From Comamonadaceae bacterium (GTDB lineage: Bacteria > Pseudomonadota > Gammaproteobacteria > Burkholderiales > Burkholderiaceae_C), in assembly GCA_947458345.1 (NCBI GenBank), contig CANHBU010000055.1, positions 1 through 8,971 of the forward strand: a DNA stretch of 8,971 nt, read 5' to 3'. Both the position numbers and the translations under genes were made by a program. Shown one piece after another: positions 1 to 7,518 of this stretch. Position 1 is the stretch's first letter. Each line of letters begins with the position of its first letter. Under the pieces are notes generated by a model. The model ran no database searches. It saw only the letters and a list, made by a program, of their open reading frames with translations, and was not told the origin of the DNA.

Positions 1-2
1 CC

Positions 3-1358
<1,356 letters not shown>

Positions 1359-1446
1359 ACCCGGCCAAACCATTCAAATCGGGGTCAGACCCCCTCGGGA
1401 AAATTGGGGTCAGACACCGTTTTAATTTTTAAAATTAGTGTCGGCT

Positions 1447-1473
1447 GAAAATTGGGGTCTGACCCCATTTTTC
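1447..1473 (+). terminator. Possible intrinsic terminator after argG (repeat copy C)
   Basis: The transcript would form a stem UGGGGU/ACCCCA (1453-1458 with 1462-1467) around a 3-nt CUG loop, followed at once by five U (1468-1472). AAAA at 1448-1451 could extend the stem into the U tract. The position, about 95 nt past the argG stop, suits a terminator. Read from the other strand the palindrome is followed by AATTTTC, so it could also stop murB transcripts. The stem is short and the element belongs to a repeat family, so the terminator role is inferred from shape only. Confidence 0.4.
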
Positions 1474-1501
1474 TGCACGCCGATTTCTGCCCGGCCTCGC
1501 C

Positions 1502-1524
1502 AAATTGGTGTCTGACCCCAATTT
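1502..1524 (-). terminator. Possible murB-side hairpin (repeat copy D)
   Basis: This palindrome lies 34 nt beyond the murB stop codon. On the minus strand it gives a stem AAATTGG/CCAATTT with a central GGTCAGACA that can pair partly further. It is followed by G-rich sequence, with no separate T run beyond the TTT in the stem arm. It may stabilise the 3' end of the murB transcript or terminate it weakly. The terminator function is uncertain; the palindrome is seen directly. Confidence 0.25.
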
Positions 1525-1557
1525 TCTGCGGAGCACGCTTTCTTGGGAGCCAGTCAG

Positions 1558-2628
1558 TCAGATGACGACTGGCTCGGGCTCTAGGCGGATGCCGAAGCGT
1601 TCGTAGACGCTGGTTTGTATCGCCTTGGCCAGCGTCATCACCTCGCCGCCCGTGCAGGGGTTTTCTCGGCCGCCTCGGTTGACCAGAACCAGGGCCTGCT
1701 TCTCGTACACCCCGGCGTGCCCGACGCTTTTGCCCTTCCAACCACAGGCATCAATCAGCCAGCCGGCGGCCAGCTTGATGCTGCCGTCGGGCATGGGGTA
1801 ATGCACCACCTTCGGATCGCGGGCAATGATGTCTTCGCACTGATCGGGGCTGACCGTCGGGTTCTTGAAAAAACTGCCGGCATTGCCAATAACCGCCGGA
1901 TCGGGCAGCTTGGCCCGGCGAATCTCGCAGATCCAGTCAAACAGACGCTGGGGGCTGAGGTCCGCGGCATCGGTGCCTTCGGCGGCCATCCGCCGCTGCA
2001 GATCCGCATAGCCCAACACGGCACGCCAGGGCCGCGGCAAGGCAAAACGCACGCGCAAGATCAAAGCTCGCCCGGCCAGGCCCATGCCACGCATACCGCC
2101 CGGACCATCGGCTGGCGCATGCTTGAACACCGAATCGCGATAGCCAAAAGCACACTGCGCCGCATCGAGCGTAAAGAGCTGCCCCGTCTGCAGATCCATC
2201 GCATCGAGCGAGTCGAATCGGTCCTGCAGCTCAACCCCGTAAGCGCCGATGTTCTGGACCACGCTGGCACCGACGGTTCCTGGAATCAGGGCCAGATTTT
2301 CCAGGCCAGGCCAGCCCTGCGCGAGCGTCCAAGCCACCAGATCGTGCCAATTTTCACCAGCATTGGCTTCCACCAACCAGGCCCGCGGCGTCTGGGTGAG
2401 CAGACGCCGACCCTTGATCTCGACCTTCAACACGAGCGCCTTGACGTCACCGGTCAGCACGATATTGCTGCCCCCGCCGAGCACAAATTTAGGCTTGCTT
2501 CGCAGTTGCGCGTCGGCCAGCACCGCCTGCAGATCCTCCTGACTGGCGATGCGCACCAACTCGTGCGCCTTGGCGACGATGCCGAAGGTGTTGTGTGCCT
2601 GCAGCGAAACCTGTTTCTCGACTACCAT
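1558..2628 (-). CDS. murB: UDP-N-acetylenolpyruvoylglucosamine reductase (MurB, type I)
   Basis: This FAD- and NADPH-dependent reductase turns UDP-GlcNAc-enolpyruvate into UDP-MurNAc, the second committed step of peptidoglycan precursor synthesis in the cytoplasm. The 356-residue product has the FAD-binding NTFGI (13-17) and GGGSN (51-55), then GENW (91-94), NLALIPGTVGA (111-121), NIGAYGVE (126-133) and YRDSVFK (163-169). GNAGSFFKNP (248-257) carries the presumed proton-donor serine S252. KLAAGWLID (285-293) and a C-terminal LEPE (349-352) complete the fold. Y207 in VLGYADL matches the substrate-loop tyrosine of E. coli-type (type I) MurB. Length is close to E. coli MurB (342 aa). The ATG at 2628 is chosen because it precedes the conserved NTFGI by the usual distance; no strong ribosome binding site is seen. 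It is transcribed towards argG and divergently from yajQ across 45 nt. Confidence 0.97.
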   Translation of the reverse strand: MVVEKQVSLQAHNTFGIVAKAHELVRIASQEDLQAVLADAQLRSKPKFVLGGGSNIVLTGDVKALVLKVEIKGRRLLTQTPRAWLVEANAGENWHDLVAWTLAQGWPGLENLALIPGTVGASVVQNIGAYGVELQDRFDSLDAMDLQTGQLFTLDAAQCAFGYRDSVFKHAPADGPGGMRGMGLAGRALILRVRFALPRPWRAVLGYADLQRRMAAEGTDAADLSPQRLFDWICEIRRAKLPDPAVIGNAGSFFKNPTVSPDQCEDIIARDPKVVHYPMPDGSIKLAAGWLIDACGWKGKSVGHAGVYEKQALVLVNRGGRENPCTGGEVMTLAKAIQTSVYERFGIRLEPEPVVI

Positions 2629-2673
2629 TTAGGGATTGTCGCATCGTGACTTACAACTCCAAGAGCCTTTGCC

Positions 2674-3159
2674 ATGCCCTCTTTCGACACCGTCCTGGAA
2701 GCCGATCTGGTCAAGTTGAAGAACGCGGTCGACAACACGGCCAAGGAGATTGGCACGCGTTTTGACTTCAAGGGCACGGCGGCGGCCATCGAGATCAAGG
2801 ACAAGGACATCACCCTGACCGGCGACGGGCAGTTTCAGATCGATCAGATCAACGAGATCCTGCGCAACAAGCTGGCCAAAGCCGGCGTCGACGTGCGCTA
2901 CCTCGACCTGGGCAAAGTCGAAAAGATCGGCGGCGACAAGGTCAAGCAGGTGAGCAAGGTGCGCAACGGCATCGCCAGCGAAGACGCCAAAAAAATCCAG
3001 CAGGCCATCAAGGGCAGCAAGCTCAAGGTCCAGGCCTCGATCCAGGGCGATGCGGTGCGCGTGACCGGCGCCAAGCGCGACGACCTGCAAAGCGCCATGG
3101 CATTGATCCGCAGTGAGGTCAAGGACCTGCCGCTGAGCTTTAACAATTTCAGAGACTAA
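2674..3159 (+). CDS. yajQ: YajQ-family nucleotide/RNA-binding protein
   Basis: A 161-residue protein of the YajQ (DUF520/UPF0234) family, which folds as two small alpha/beta domains. Family members have been reported to bind nucleic acids or nucleotides, and a Xanthomonas member binds cyclic di-GMP and acts with a transcription factor. Nothing in this sequence shows which applies here. Recognition rests on the invariant N-terminus MPSFD (1-5), [18 protein letters not shown] (17-34), the [25 protein letters not shown] segment (115-139) and the C-terminal FNNFRD (156-161), with full family length. No clear ribosome binding site precedes the ATG, but MPSFD fixes the start. It is divergent from murB and convergent with plsY (25 nt between stops). 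Confidence 0.95.
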   Translation: MPSFDTVLEADLVKLKNAVDNTAKEIGTRFDFKGTAAAIEIKDKDITLTGDGQFQIDQINEILRNKLAKAGVDVRYLDLGKVEKIGGDKVKQVSKVRNGIASEDAKKIQQAIKGSKLKVQASIQGDAVRVTGAKRDDLQSAMALIRSEVKDLPLSFNNFRD

Positions 3160-3184
3160 ACGGCGGCTGGGCTGGCCTGCGCGA

Positions 3185-3814
3185 TCAGCCCTGTTTGCTG
3201 CCGATCTTGGACTCCTGACCGCGCACCAGCTTGTCGATATTGCCCTTGTGGCGCCAGATCAGCAGCGCGCCCATGAGCACCAGCATCAGCGTGATGCGCC
3301 CGTCCACATACCAAACCGCGCGATCGAGCGCCAGGTAGATGAGCGGCGCGGCTACTGCGCTGACCAGGGCCGACAGCGATGAATAGCGAGTGAAATAGGC
3401 CACCAGCAGCCAGGTGGCCAGCACCGCCAGACCCAGCACGGGGTGCACACCCAGCAACACGCCCGCAGCGGTGGCTACGCCCTTGCCGCCAGCGAACCTA
3501 AAAAACACCGGATAGAGGTGACCGGCAAAAGCGGCCAGCCCAACTGCCGCCACAGCGCCGGACCCCAGGCCCAGAGCGTCGCCCTGCCAGACCACGGCCG
3601 CCACCGGCAACCAGCCCTTGATGGCATCGAGCAGCAGCGTCAGCACAGCTGCCAGCTTGTTGCCCGAACGCAGTACATTGGTGGCGCCCGGATTTTTGCT
3701 GCCGTAGCTGCGCGGATCGTTCAAACCCATCAAGCGGCTGACGATCACCGCAAACGACAGCGATCCGATCAGGTAAGCGGCCAACACAGCCGCCAAAAAA
3801 TACAGGGTTGTCAC
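3185..3814 (-). CDS. plsY: Acyl-phosphate:glycerol-3-phosphate acyltransferase (PlsY)
   Basis: This inner-membrane enzyme transfers an acyl group from acyl-phosphate to glycerol-3-phosphate, making lysophosphatidate, the first step of phospholipid synthesis. The 209-residue product shows the three PlsY signature motifs: SYGSKNPGATN (37-47), GHLYPVFFRFAGGKGVAT (98-115) and RHKGNIDKL (188-196). Hydrophobic stretches near 3-24, 53-78, 83-105, 116-140 and 150-187 fit its usual five membrane spans. The frame is open for 30 more codons upstream, but those residues are Arg/Cys-rich, unlike the family, and overlap ybaK. The GTG at 3814 follows a good ribosome binding site and gives the normal start M-T-T-L-Y-F. 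It is the last gene of a minus-strand operon with ybaK and the aldo/keto reductase. Confidence 0.95.
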   Translation of the reverse strand: MTTLYFLAAVLAAYLIGSLSFAVIVSRLMGLNDPRSYGSKNPGATNVLRSGNKLAAVLTLLLDAIKGWLPVAAVVWQGDALGLGSGAVAAVGLAAFAGHLYPVFFRFAGGKGVATAAGVLLGVHPVLGLAVLATWLLVAYFTRYSSLSALVSAVAAPLIYLALDRAVWYVDGRITLMLVLMGALLIWRHKGNIDKLVRGQESKIGSKQG

Positions 3815-3821
3815 GAACGCT

Positions 3822-3827
3822 CTTTCC
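3822..3827 (-). promoter_or_regulatory. Ribosome binding site deciding the plsY GTG start
   Basis: GGAAAG (minus strand, 3827 to 3822) lies 7 nt before the GTG at 3814 and falls in the 19-nt gap after the ybaK stop. It supports this start over codons further upstream inside ybaK. Confidence 0.6.
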
Positions 3828-3833
3828 GCCTGT

Positions 3834-4328
3834 TTACTTATCGATCGCGCATTGCACCGGTTGCGCACCGAGCAGTTGCACACACACCTGCGGCGCCAGG
3901 CCAATCAAAAAACCGCGCCGACCACCGTTGATCGCAATTTTAGGCAGGCCCAGTATCGTCTCTTCAATGTACACCGGCATGGCACGCCGGGTGGCAAAAG
4001 GCGAGGTGCCGCCCACCAGATAGCCGCTGTGGCGCTGCGCCACCTCGGGCGGGCAGGGCTCGACCTTTTTGGCGCCAATCTGGCGGGCCAGATTCTTGGT
4101 CGACACCTGCCGGTTGCCGTGCATGAGCACGATCAGCGGCGCGCCGTCCTGATCTTGCATCACCAAAGTCTTGACCACGCCAAACGGATCGAGCCCGAGC
4201 ACCTTGGCGCTGTGCTCGGCCCCGCCGTGCTCAAGGTATTCGTAAGGGTGCTCGGTAAAGGCCACGCCGCGGGCCTGCAAAAACTGAGTGGCCGGCGTCT
4301 GACCGCTCGAAGACTTCTTGCCCGCCAT
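3834..4328 (-). CDS. ybaK: YbaK-type aminoacyl-tRNA deacylase (Cys-tRNA(Pro) deacylase)
   Basis: Proteins of this family hydrolyse mischarged tRNA, typically Cys-tRNA(Pro) made by prolyl-tRNA synthetase, and so act in trans as a translation proofreading step. The 164-residue protein aligns by eye along its length with E. coli YbaK (159 aa): TPATQFLQ (11-18), a conserved lysine K53 in VVKTLV matching the essential lysine of YbaK, NLARQIGAKKVE (79-90), and the signature GYLVGGTSPFATRR (102-115), ending with INGGRRGFLIGL. A GTG 27 nt upstream is also in frame. I prefer the ATG at 4328 because it overlaps the reductase stop as TGATG, a usual coupling arrangement, and starts close to the family N-terminus. 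Substrate specificity is inferred from the family; a related editing domain could differ. Confidence 0.92.
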   Translation of the reverse strand: MAGKKSSSGQTPATQFLQARGVAFTEHPYEYLEHGGAEHSAKVLGLDPFGVVKTLVMQDQDGAPLIVLMHGNRQVSTKNLARQIGAKKVEPCPPEVAQRHSGYLVGGTSPFATRRAMPVYIEETILGLPKIAINGGRRGFLIGLAPQVCVQLLGAQPVQCAIDK

Positions 4329-5389
4329 CACAGCGCCGGATCGCGCAGCTCCCACCGAATGTCATCGATGGCCTTGAGCAGCTCTGGGCTCAGCTCGGTG
4401 TCCCAGGCCTTGAGGTCCTCTTCGAGCTGCGCCACCGAAGTCACCCCAATGATGGTGCTGGCCACAAGGCGGCGCCGATAGCAAAAGGCCAGCGCCATCT
4501 GCGTCGGGCTCAAGCCATGCTCACGCGCCAGCGCGTTGTAGCGCCTAGCCGCCTTCAAGGCATCGGCGCGGCCCCAGCGCTGCTGGCGCACCGACTCGTA
4601 TTTGCTAATGCGCGCCTCACGCGGGCCCTTGTCAGGCTCGGTGCCGCTTTGGTCGTACTTGCCCGTGAGCAAACCAAAGCCCAGCGGCGAATAGGCCAGC
4701 AGACCCACATTGAGCCGGTACAGGCTCTCATCGAGCGCGTTTTCCACCGTGCGGTTGACCAGGCAATACGGGTTTTGCACGCTGGCAATGCGCGGCAAGC
4801 CATGCAGCTCGGCCAGGCGGACAAATTCGTGCACGCCGTAGGGCGTCTCATTGGACAGGCCAATGGCCCTGACCTTGCCGGCTTGAACCAGCTGGCCGAG
4901 CGCCTGCAGTTGATCGAGGATGGGGGTGACCGGCACGTCCTTGGCCGGATCGAAGTACATCTGACCGAAGGCCGGCACATGGCGCACCGGCCAATGAATC
5001 TGATAGAGGTCGATCACGTCGGTGCGCAAGCGCTTGAGGCTGGCGTTGCAGGCCTCGATGATGTCCTGGCCCGACAGATCGGGCTTGCCGCCGCGCACCC
5101 AAGGCACCCGGGCCGGACCGGCCACTTTGGTGGCAATCACCAGCTGCTTGCGCGCGCCCGGATTGGCCGCCAGCCAGTTGCCAATATAGGTCTCGGTGCG
5201 GGTGTAAGTCTCGGCCTTGGTCGGCACCGAATACATCTCGGCCGTGTCGAGAAAGTTGATGCCCCGCTCCAGACTGCGGCTAAGGATGGCATGCGAAGTC
5301 GGCTCATCGACCTGCTCGCCGAAAGTCATGGTGCCCAAGCAGATCGGGGTCACCTTCAAGTCGCTGCTGCCCAAAGAGATCAGATTCAT
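4328..5389 (-). CDS. tas: Tas-like NADP(H)-dependent aldo/keto reductase
   Basis: A soluble (alpha/beta)8-barrel oxidoreductase that probably reduces an aldehyde or ketone with NADPH; the natural substrate is not known. From the ATG at 5389 it is 353 aa, close to E. coli Tas (346 aa). Shared landmarks are LGTMTFGEQ (18-26), ETYIGNWLA (66-74), SLKRLRTDVIDLYQIHWP (117-134), SNETPYGV, QNPYCLVNR and a C-terminal ALAFCYRR...STIIGVTS segment typical of cofactor binding. The catalytic tetrad is present as D48, Y53, K88 and H132. The frame is open 17 codons further, but those residues are not family-like, while 5389 has a good GAGGG ribosome binding site 7 nt before it. Its stop overlaps the ybaK start by one base, making it the first gene of a three-gene operon. 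Confidence 0.9.
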   Translation of the reverse strand: MNLISLGSSDLKVTPICLGTMTFGEQVDEPTSHAILSRSLERGINFLDTAEMYSVPTKAETYTRTETYIGNWLAANPGARKQLVIATKVAGPARVPWVRGGKPDLSGQDIIEACNASLKRLRTDVIDLYQIHWPVRHVPAFGQMYFDPAKDVPVTPILDQLQALGQLVQAGKVRAIGLSNETPYGVHEFVRLAELHGLPRIASVQNPYCLVNRTVENALDESLYRLNVGLLAYSPLGFGLLTGKYDQSGTEPDKGPREARISKYESVRQQRWGRADALKAARRYNALAREHGLSPTQMALAFCYRRRLVASTIIGVTSVAQLEEDLKAWDTELSPELLKAIDDIRWELRDPAL

Positions 5390-5396
5390 GTGTACG

Positions 5397-5401
5397 CCCT
5401 C
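5397..5401 (-). promoter_or_regulatory. Ribosome binding site of the aldo/keto reductase
   Basis: GAGGG on the minus strand (5401 to 5397) is spaced 7 nt from the ATG at 5389. This favours that start over the in-frame ATG at 5440. Confidence 0.6.
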
Positions 5402-5422
5402 GTGCCAGGGTTGGAAAAGATC

Positions 5423-5438
5423 GCTAAGAATACTTAGC
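5423..5438. promoter_or_regulatory. GCTAAG-N4-CTTAGC palindrome upstream of the reductase operon
   Basis: A perfect 6-bp inverted repeat with a 4-bp AT-only spacer lies 34-49 bp upstream of the reductase ATG, in locally AT-richer DNA. Its size and place would suit a repressor or activator operator, or a small hairpin in the mRNA leader. No matching promoter boxes can be assigned with confidence. The palindrome is seen; any regulatory role is inference. Confidence 0.35.
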
Positions 5439-5486
5439 AAGCGCAGTTTAATGCCAGCTCAGGAGGGTCTGCAGAAGTCCATTCTT

Positions 5487-5667
5487 GTCATTGAGATGGC
5501 CACGTCGCCACCGTCATCGCGCCACCGAGCCCCCGTCATCGCGCCACCGAGCCTCCCGTCATCGGGCGGACCGAAGCGATCCAACGACGGCCTGGGGAAG
5601 TCCCGTATCGCTTCGTTCCTCACCATGACAGCTAGGCGACGCGGCAATCGTCGTGACGCGAGTGACC
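5487..5667. repeat. Composite intergenic repeat of GTCATYG-type units
   Basis: This fills most of the 282-nt gene-free stretch between the synthetase stop and the reductase start. GTCAT recurs at 5487, 5513, 5535 and 5558 (steps of 26, 22 and 23). A 21-nt unit is repeated exactly at 5511-5531 and 5533-5553. An imperfect inverted repeat follows: 5558-5580 pairs with 5607-5629 at 19 of 23 positions, with arms ending in CGAAGCGAT and ATCGCTTCG around a 26-nt spacer. Further related bits (GCGACGCGGCAATC near 5636-5649, GTGACGCGAG near 5653-5662) follow on the right. From memory this resembles a widespread class of intergenic hairpin repeats with GTCATTGCGAG and CGAAGCGATCC words. It could also act as the 3' hairpin of the synthetase transcript. 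Confidence 0.75.
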
Positions 5668-5671
5668 TTCT

Positions 5672-7453
5672 TTAGCTGCAAGACGCGCGAAAGCGCTCTT
5701 GCTCTTGCAACCGCAGCACGCGCCTTTGCACCTTGCCGGTGGTGGTCATGGGCAGCTGGTCGATGAACTCGACCTCTTTGGGGTATTCGTAAGGGGCCAG
5801 CAGAGCGCGCACATGCGCCTGCAGCTCAGCTGTGACTTGGGCATCGAAGGCGGCGCGCGGCGCACCCTCGGGCCGGCGCGCCGCGTAATCGGCCGACAGC
5901 ACCACATAGGCCTTGACCAGGGCGCCCCGGTCGCGATCTGGCTTGGGCACCACCGCTGCATTGGCCACCGCCGGATGCTTGACCAGGCAGTTCTCGATCT
6001 CACCGGGCCCGATGCGGTAGCCGGCGGCCTTAAAGACATCGTCCGAGCGACCCTCGTACCAAAGGTAGCCCTGCTCGTCGCGCCGCGCCAAATCGCCGGT
6101 GCGGCACCACGGGCCGGTGTACTTGGCCGCAGTAGCCTGCTCGTTTTTCCAGTAGCCCAAGAAAAAGATCGGATTGTCCTGACCGTGCACATCCTGGCGA
6201 TGCAGGGCCACATCGCCCGACACGCCCACCGGGCACTCCTGGCCCTGCTCGTCGATCACCGCCACCCGGTGGCCCGGATAGGGCTTGCCCATGCTGCCCG
6301 CGCGCGCCGGCCAGCCAACCGCCTGCCCTGCACGCGCGGACACCGGCTCGCCCTGCCTATCGCGGGCCCATTGCATCGCGCAATTGCCCACGATGTAGTT
6401 GATCTCGGTTTGTCCGAACATCTCGTTGACCACCACGCCCAACTGGTCGCGGCAATAGCCATACACCGCATCGCCCACGGCCTCACCGGCGCTCATGATG
6501 GCCTGCAACTCGAGCCGGTACTGCTGGCGCGGCTGCGCGCAAGCTTTCATCATGGCCTTGAGCGCGGTCGGAAACAAAAAGGTGTGGCTCACTCGGTGCT
6601 GCTGCATCAATTCGAAGGCCATCTCGGCACCAAAACGCTCGGCGCAGGCCACGATGGGCCGGCCAAAGTACAGCGTGGGCAGCAGCGCGTCCATCAGGCC
6701 GCCTGTCCAGGCCCAATCGGCCGGCGACCAAAACACCGCCTGGCTGTGGCGGTTGTGCACGCCATCGAAGCCGAACCAATTTTGACTGCACACAAAGCCA
6801 GTCAGGTTGCCGATCAGCGCGCGGTGCGGGATCAGCGCGCCCTTGGGCGCGCCGGTTGTGCCGCTGGTGTAAATGAGCACCGCCGGGTCGTCGGCGCGCG
6901 TTCGAGCCGGACGCAGGCCACCCTGCTGGCCGGCCAGCGCCTGCGTCCAATCGATATCGCCGCCAGCGCCATCGACGCCGATCAGGCTGCGCAGCGCCGG
7001 GCAACTGCCGCGCAGGCCCTGCAAGGCCGGCATGGCCTGCGCATCGGCGATTGCCGCCACCGCCTCGCTGTCTTGCAAGCGGTAGACCAGTGCCTCCGGG
7101 CCAAACAGCACCGACAGCGGCATGGCCACCGCCCCCATCTGCAGCAGCGCCATGTAGGCCACCGCGGTTTCAAAGCGCTGCGGCAGCACGATGGCCACGC
7201 GGTCGCCACGCCGCACGCCCAAGCCCTTGAGCGCTGCGCTCAGGGCGTCGGCCGCCTGCTGCAACTGCCCGTAGCTGTAAACGCGCGCAGGCTGGCCCGC
7301 GCGGTGCTCCATGATGGCCGGTGCCTGCGGCTGGCTGCGCGCCCAGCGCCGGGCACACACCTGCGCAATATTGAAGTGCTCATCGACCTGCCAGCGCAGG
7401 CCCTGGTGCATGAGGCCGTGGTGATCGGTGGGGTCGGGGCGGCTGCGCGGCAT
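5672..7453 (-). CDS. AMP-forming acyl-CoA synthetase (acetyl-/medium-chain type), substrate unknown
   Basis: A 593-residue adenylate-forming enzyme that would activate a carboxylic acid with ATP to an acyl-AMP and then pass it to CoA. All core motifs are present: YTSGTTGAPKG (195-205, phosphate-binding loop), NEMFGQTE (343-350), RTGDL (451-455), the hinge and CoA-face segment GRSDDVFKAAGYRIGPGEIE (468-487), and TTTGKVQRR (570-578), whose K574 is the adenylation lysine. SPADWAWTGG (243-252) and the short N-terminal region resemble acetyl-CoA/medium-chain acyl-CoA synthetases (COG0365-like) more than long-chain ligases. The acid it uses cannot be read from sequence by eye. The ATG at 7453 has an AAGGAG ribosome binding site 10 nt upstream, rather far. 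It is divergent from the alpha/beta hydrolase and followed by the composite repeat. Confidence 0.9.
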   Translation of the reverse strand: MPRSRPDPTDHHGLMHQGLRWQVDEHFNIAQVCARRWARSQPQAPAIMEHRAGQPARVYSYGQLQQAADALSAALKGLGVRRGDRVAIVLPQRFETAVAYMALLQMGAVAMPLSVLFGPEALVYRLQDSEAVAAIADAQAMPALQGLRGSCPALRSLIGVDGAGGDIDWTQALAGQQGGLRPARTRADDPAVLIYTSGTTGAPKGALIPHRALIGNLTGFVCSQNWFGFDGVHNRHSQAVFWSPADWAWTGGLMDALLPTLYFGRPIVACAERFGAEMAFELMQQHRVSHTFLFPTALKAMMKACAQPRQQYRLELQAIMSAGEAVGDAVYGYCRDQLGVVVNEMFGQTEINYIVGNCAMQWARDRQGEPVSARAGQAVGWPARAGSMGKPYPGHRVAVIDEQGQECPVGVSGDVALHRQDVHGQDNPIFFLGYWKNEQATAAKYTGPWCRTGDLARRDEQGYLWYEGRSDDVFKAAGYRIGPGEIENCLVKHPAVANAAVVPKPDRDRGALVKAYVVLSADYAARRPEGAPRAAFDAQVTAELQAHVRALLAPYEYPKEVEFIDQLPMTTTGKVQRRVLRLQEQERFRASCS

Positions 7454-7463
7454 CGGCTCAAGG

Positions 7464-7469
7464 CTCCTT
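7464..7469 (-). promoter_or_regulatory. Ribosome binding site of the acyl-CoA synthetase
   Basis: AAGGAG on the minus strand (7469 to 7464) lies 10 nt before the ATG at 7453. It is a strong match with longer than ideal spacing, and it supports this start over the next ATG at codon 15, which has no such motif. Confidence 0.55.
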
Positions 7470-7485
7470 ATGATGCGGGTCTAAA

Positions 7486-7503
7486 CGCCGGCCCTCGCCG
7501 GCG
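7486..7503. promoter_or_regulatory. GC-rich hairpin in the synthetase/hydrolase divergent gap
   Basis: CGCCGGC and GCCGGCG form a perfect 7-bp inverted repeat around the 4-base loop CCTC. It lies 15 nt before the hydrolase ATG and 32 nt before the synthetase ATG. It could be a shared operator, or a structure in the hydrolase mRNA leader that hides its start region. GC-rich repeats of this size can also occur by chance in DNA of this composition. Confidence 0.3.
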
Positions 7504-7518
7504 CCATCCAACCGAGCA

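Larger units (their letters stand above)
1381..1526. repeat. Cluster of GGGGTCAGACCCC palindromic repeats (REP-like)
   Basis: Four copies of a GGGGTC-A/T-GACCCC core lie between argG and murB. Copy A at 1381-1393 is a perfect 13-bp palindrome. Copy B at 1406-1418 has one arm changed to GACACC. Copy C at 1454-1466 is perfect and sits in a 27-nt imperfect palindrome (1447-1473). Copy D (1502-1524) has 11-bp arms with one mismatch. The 20 bases 1399-1418 (B) are the exact reverse complement of 1507-1526 (D). C and D share the direct repeat CTGACCCCAWTTTTCTGC (1459-1476 and 1512-1529). Between B and C lies an AT-rich perfect palindrome (1423-1437) flanked by GACAC/GTGTC (1413-1417, 1438-1442). 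From memory, motifs of this type recur between genes in Burkholderiales and near RAYT-type transposases; no transposase is present here. Confidence 0.8.

Noticed and set aside
1385..1741. 118-codon minus-strand frame across the repeat cluster and the murB 3' end
   Set aside because: It overlaps murB in another frame and reads through the palindromes; nothing suggests a protein.
1615..2649. 344-codon plus-strand frame opposite murB
   Set aside because: It is the antisense shadow of murB, whose motifs are complete; no family features are seen in the opposite product.
3815..3904. Thirty-codon N-terminal extension of plsY
   Set aside because: It would overlap ybaK, is rich in Arg and Cys, unlike a PlsY N-terminus, and the GTG at 3814 has its own ribosome binding site.
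4517..5437. 306-codon plus-strand frame opposite the aldo/keto reductase
   Set aside because: It is antisense to a reductase with an intact catalytic tetrad, and the product is low-complexity and unrecognised.
5511..5564. Possible CRISPR array from the regularly spaced 22-nt repeats
   Set aside because: The repeats are almost contiguous (1-2 nt apart) with no spacers, there are only two full copies, and no cas gene is nearby.
5459..5647. 62-codon minus-strand frame in the synthetase-reductase gap
   Set aside because: Its sequence is made of the tandem and inverted repeats, it has no ribosome binding site of note, and the repeated GARWRDDGG-like residues simply reflect the DNA repeat.
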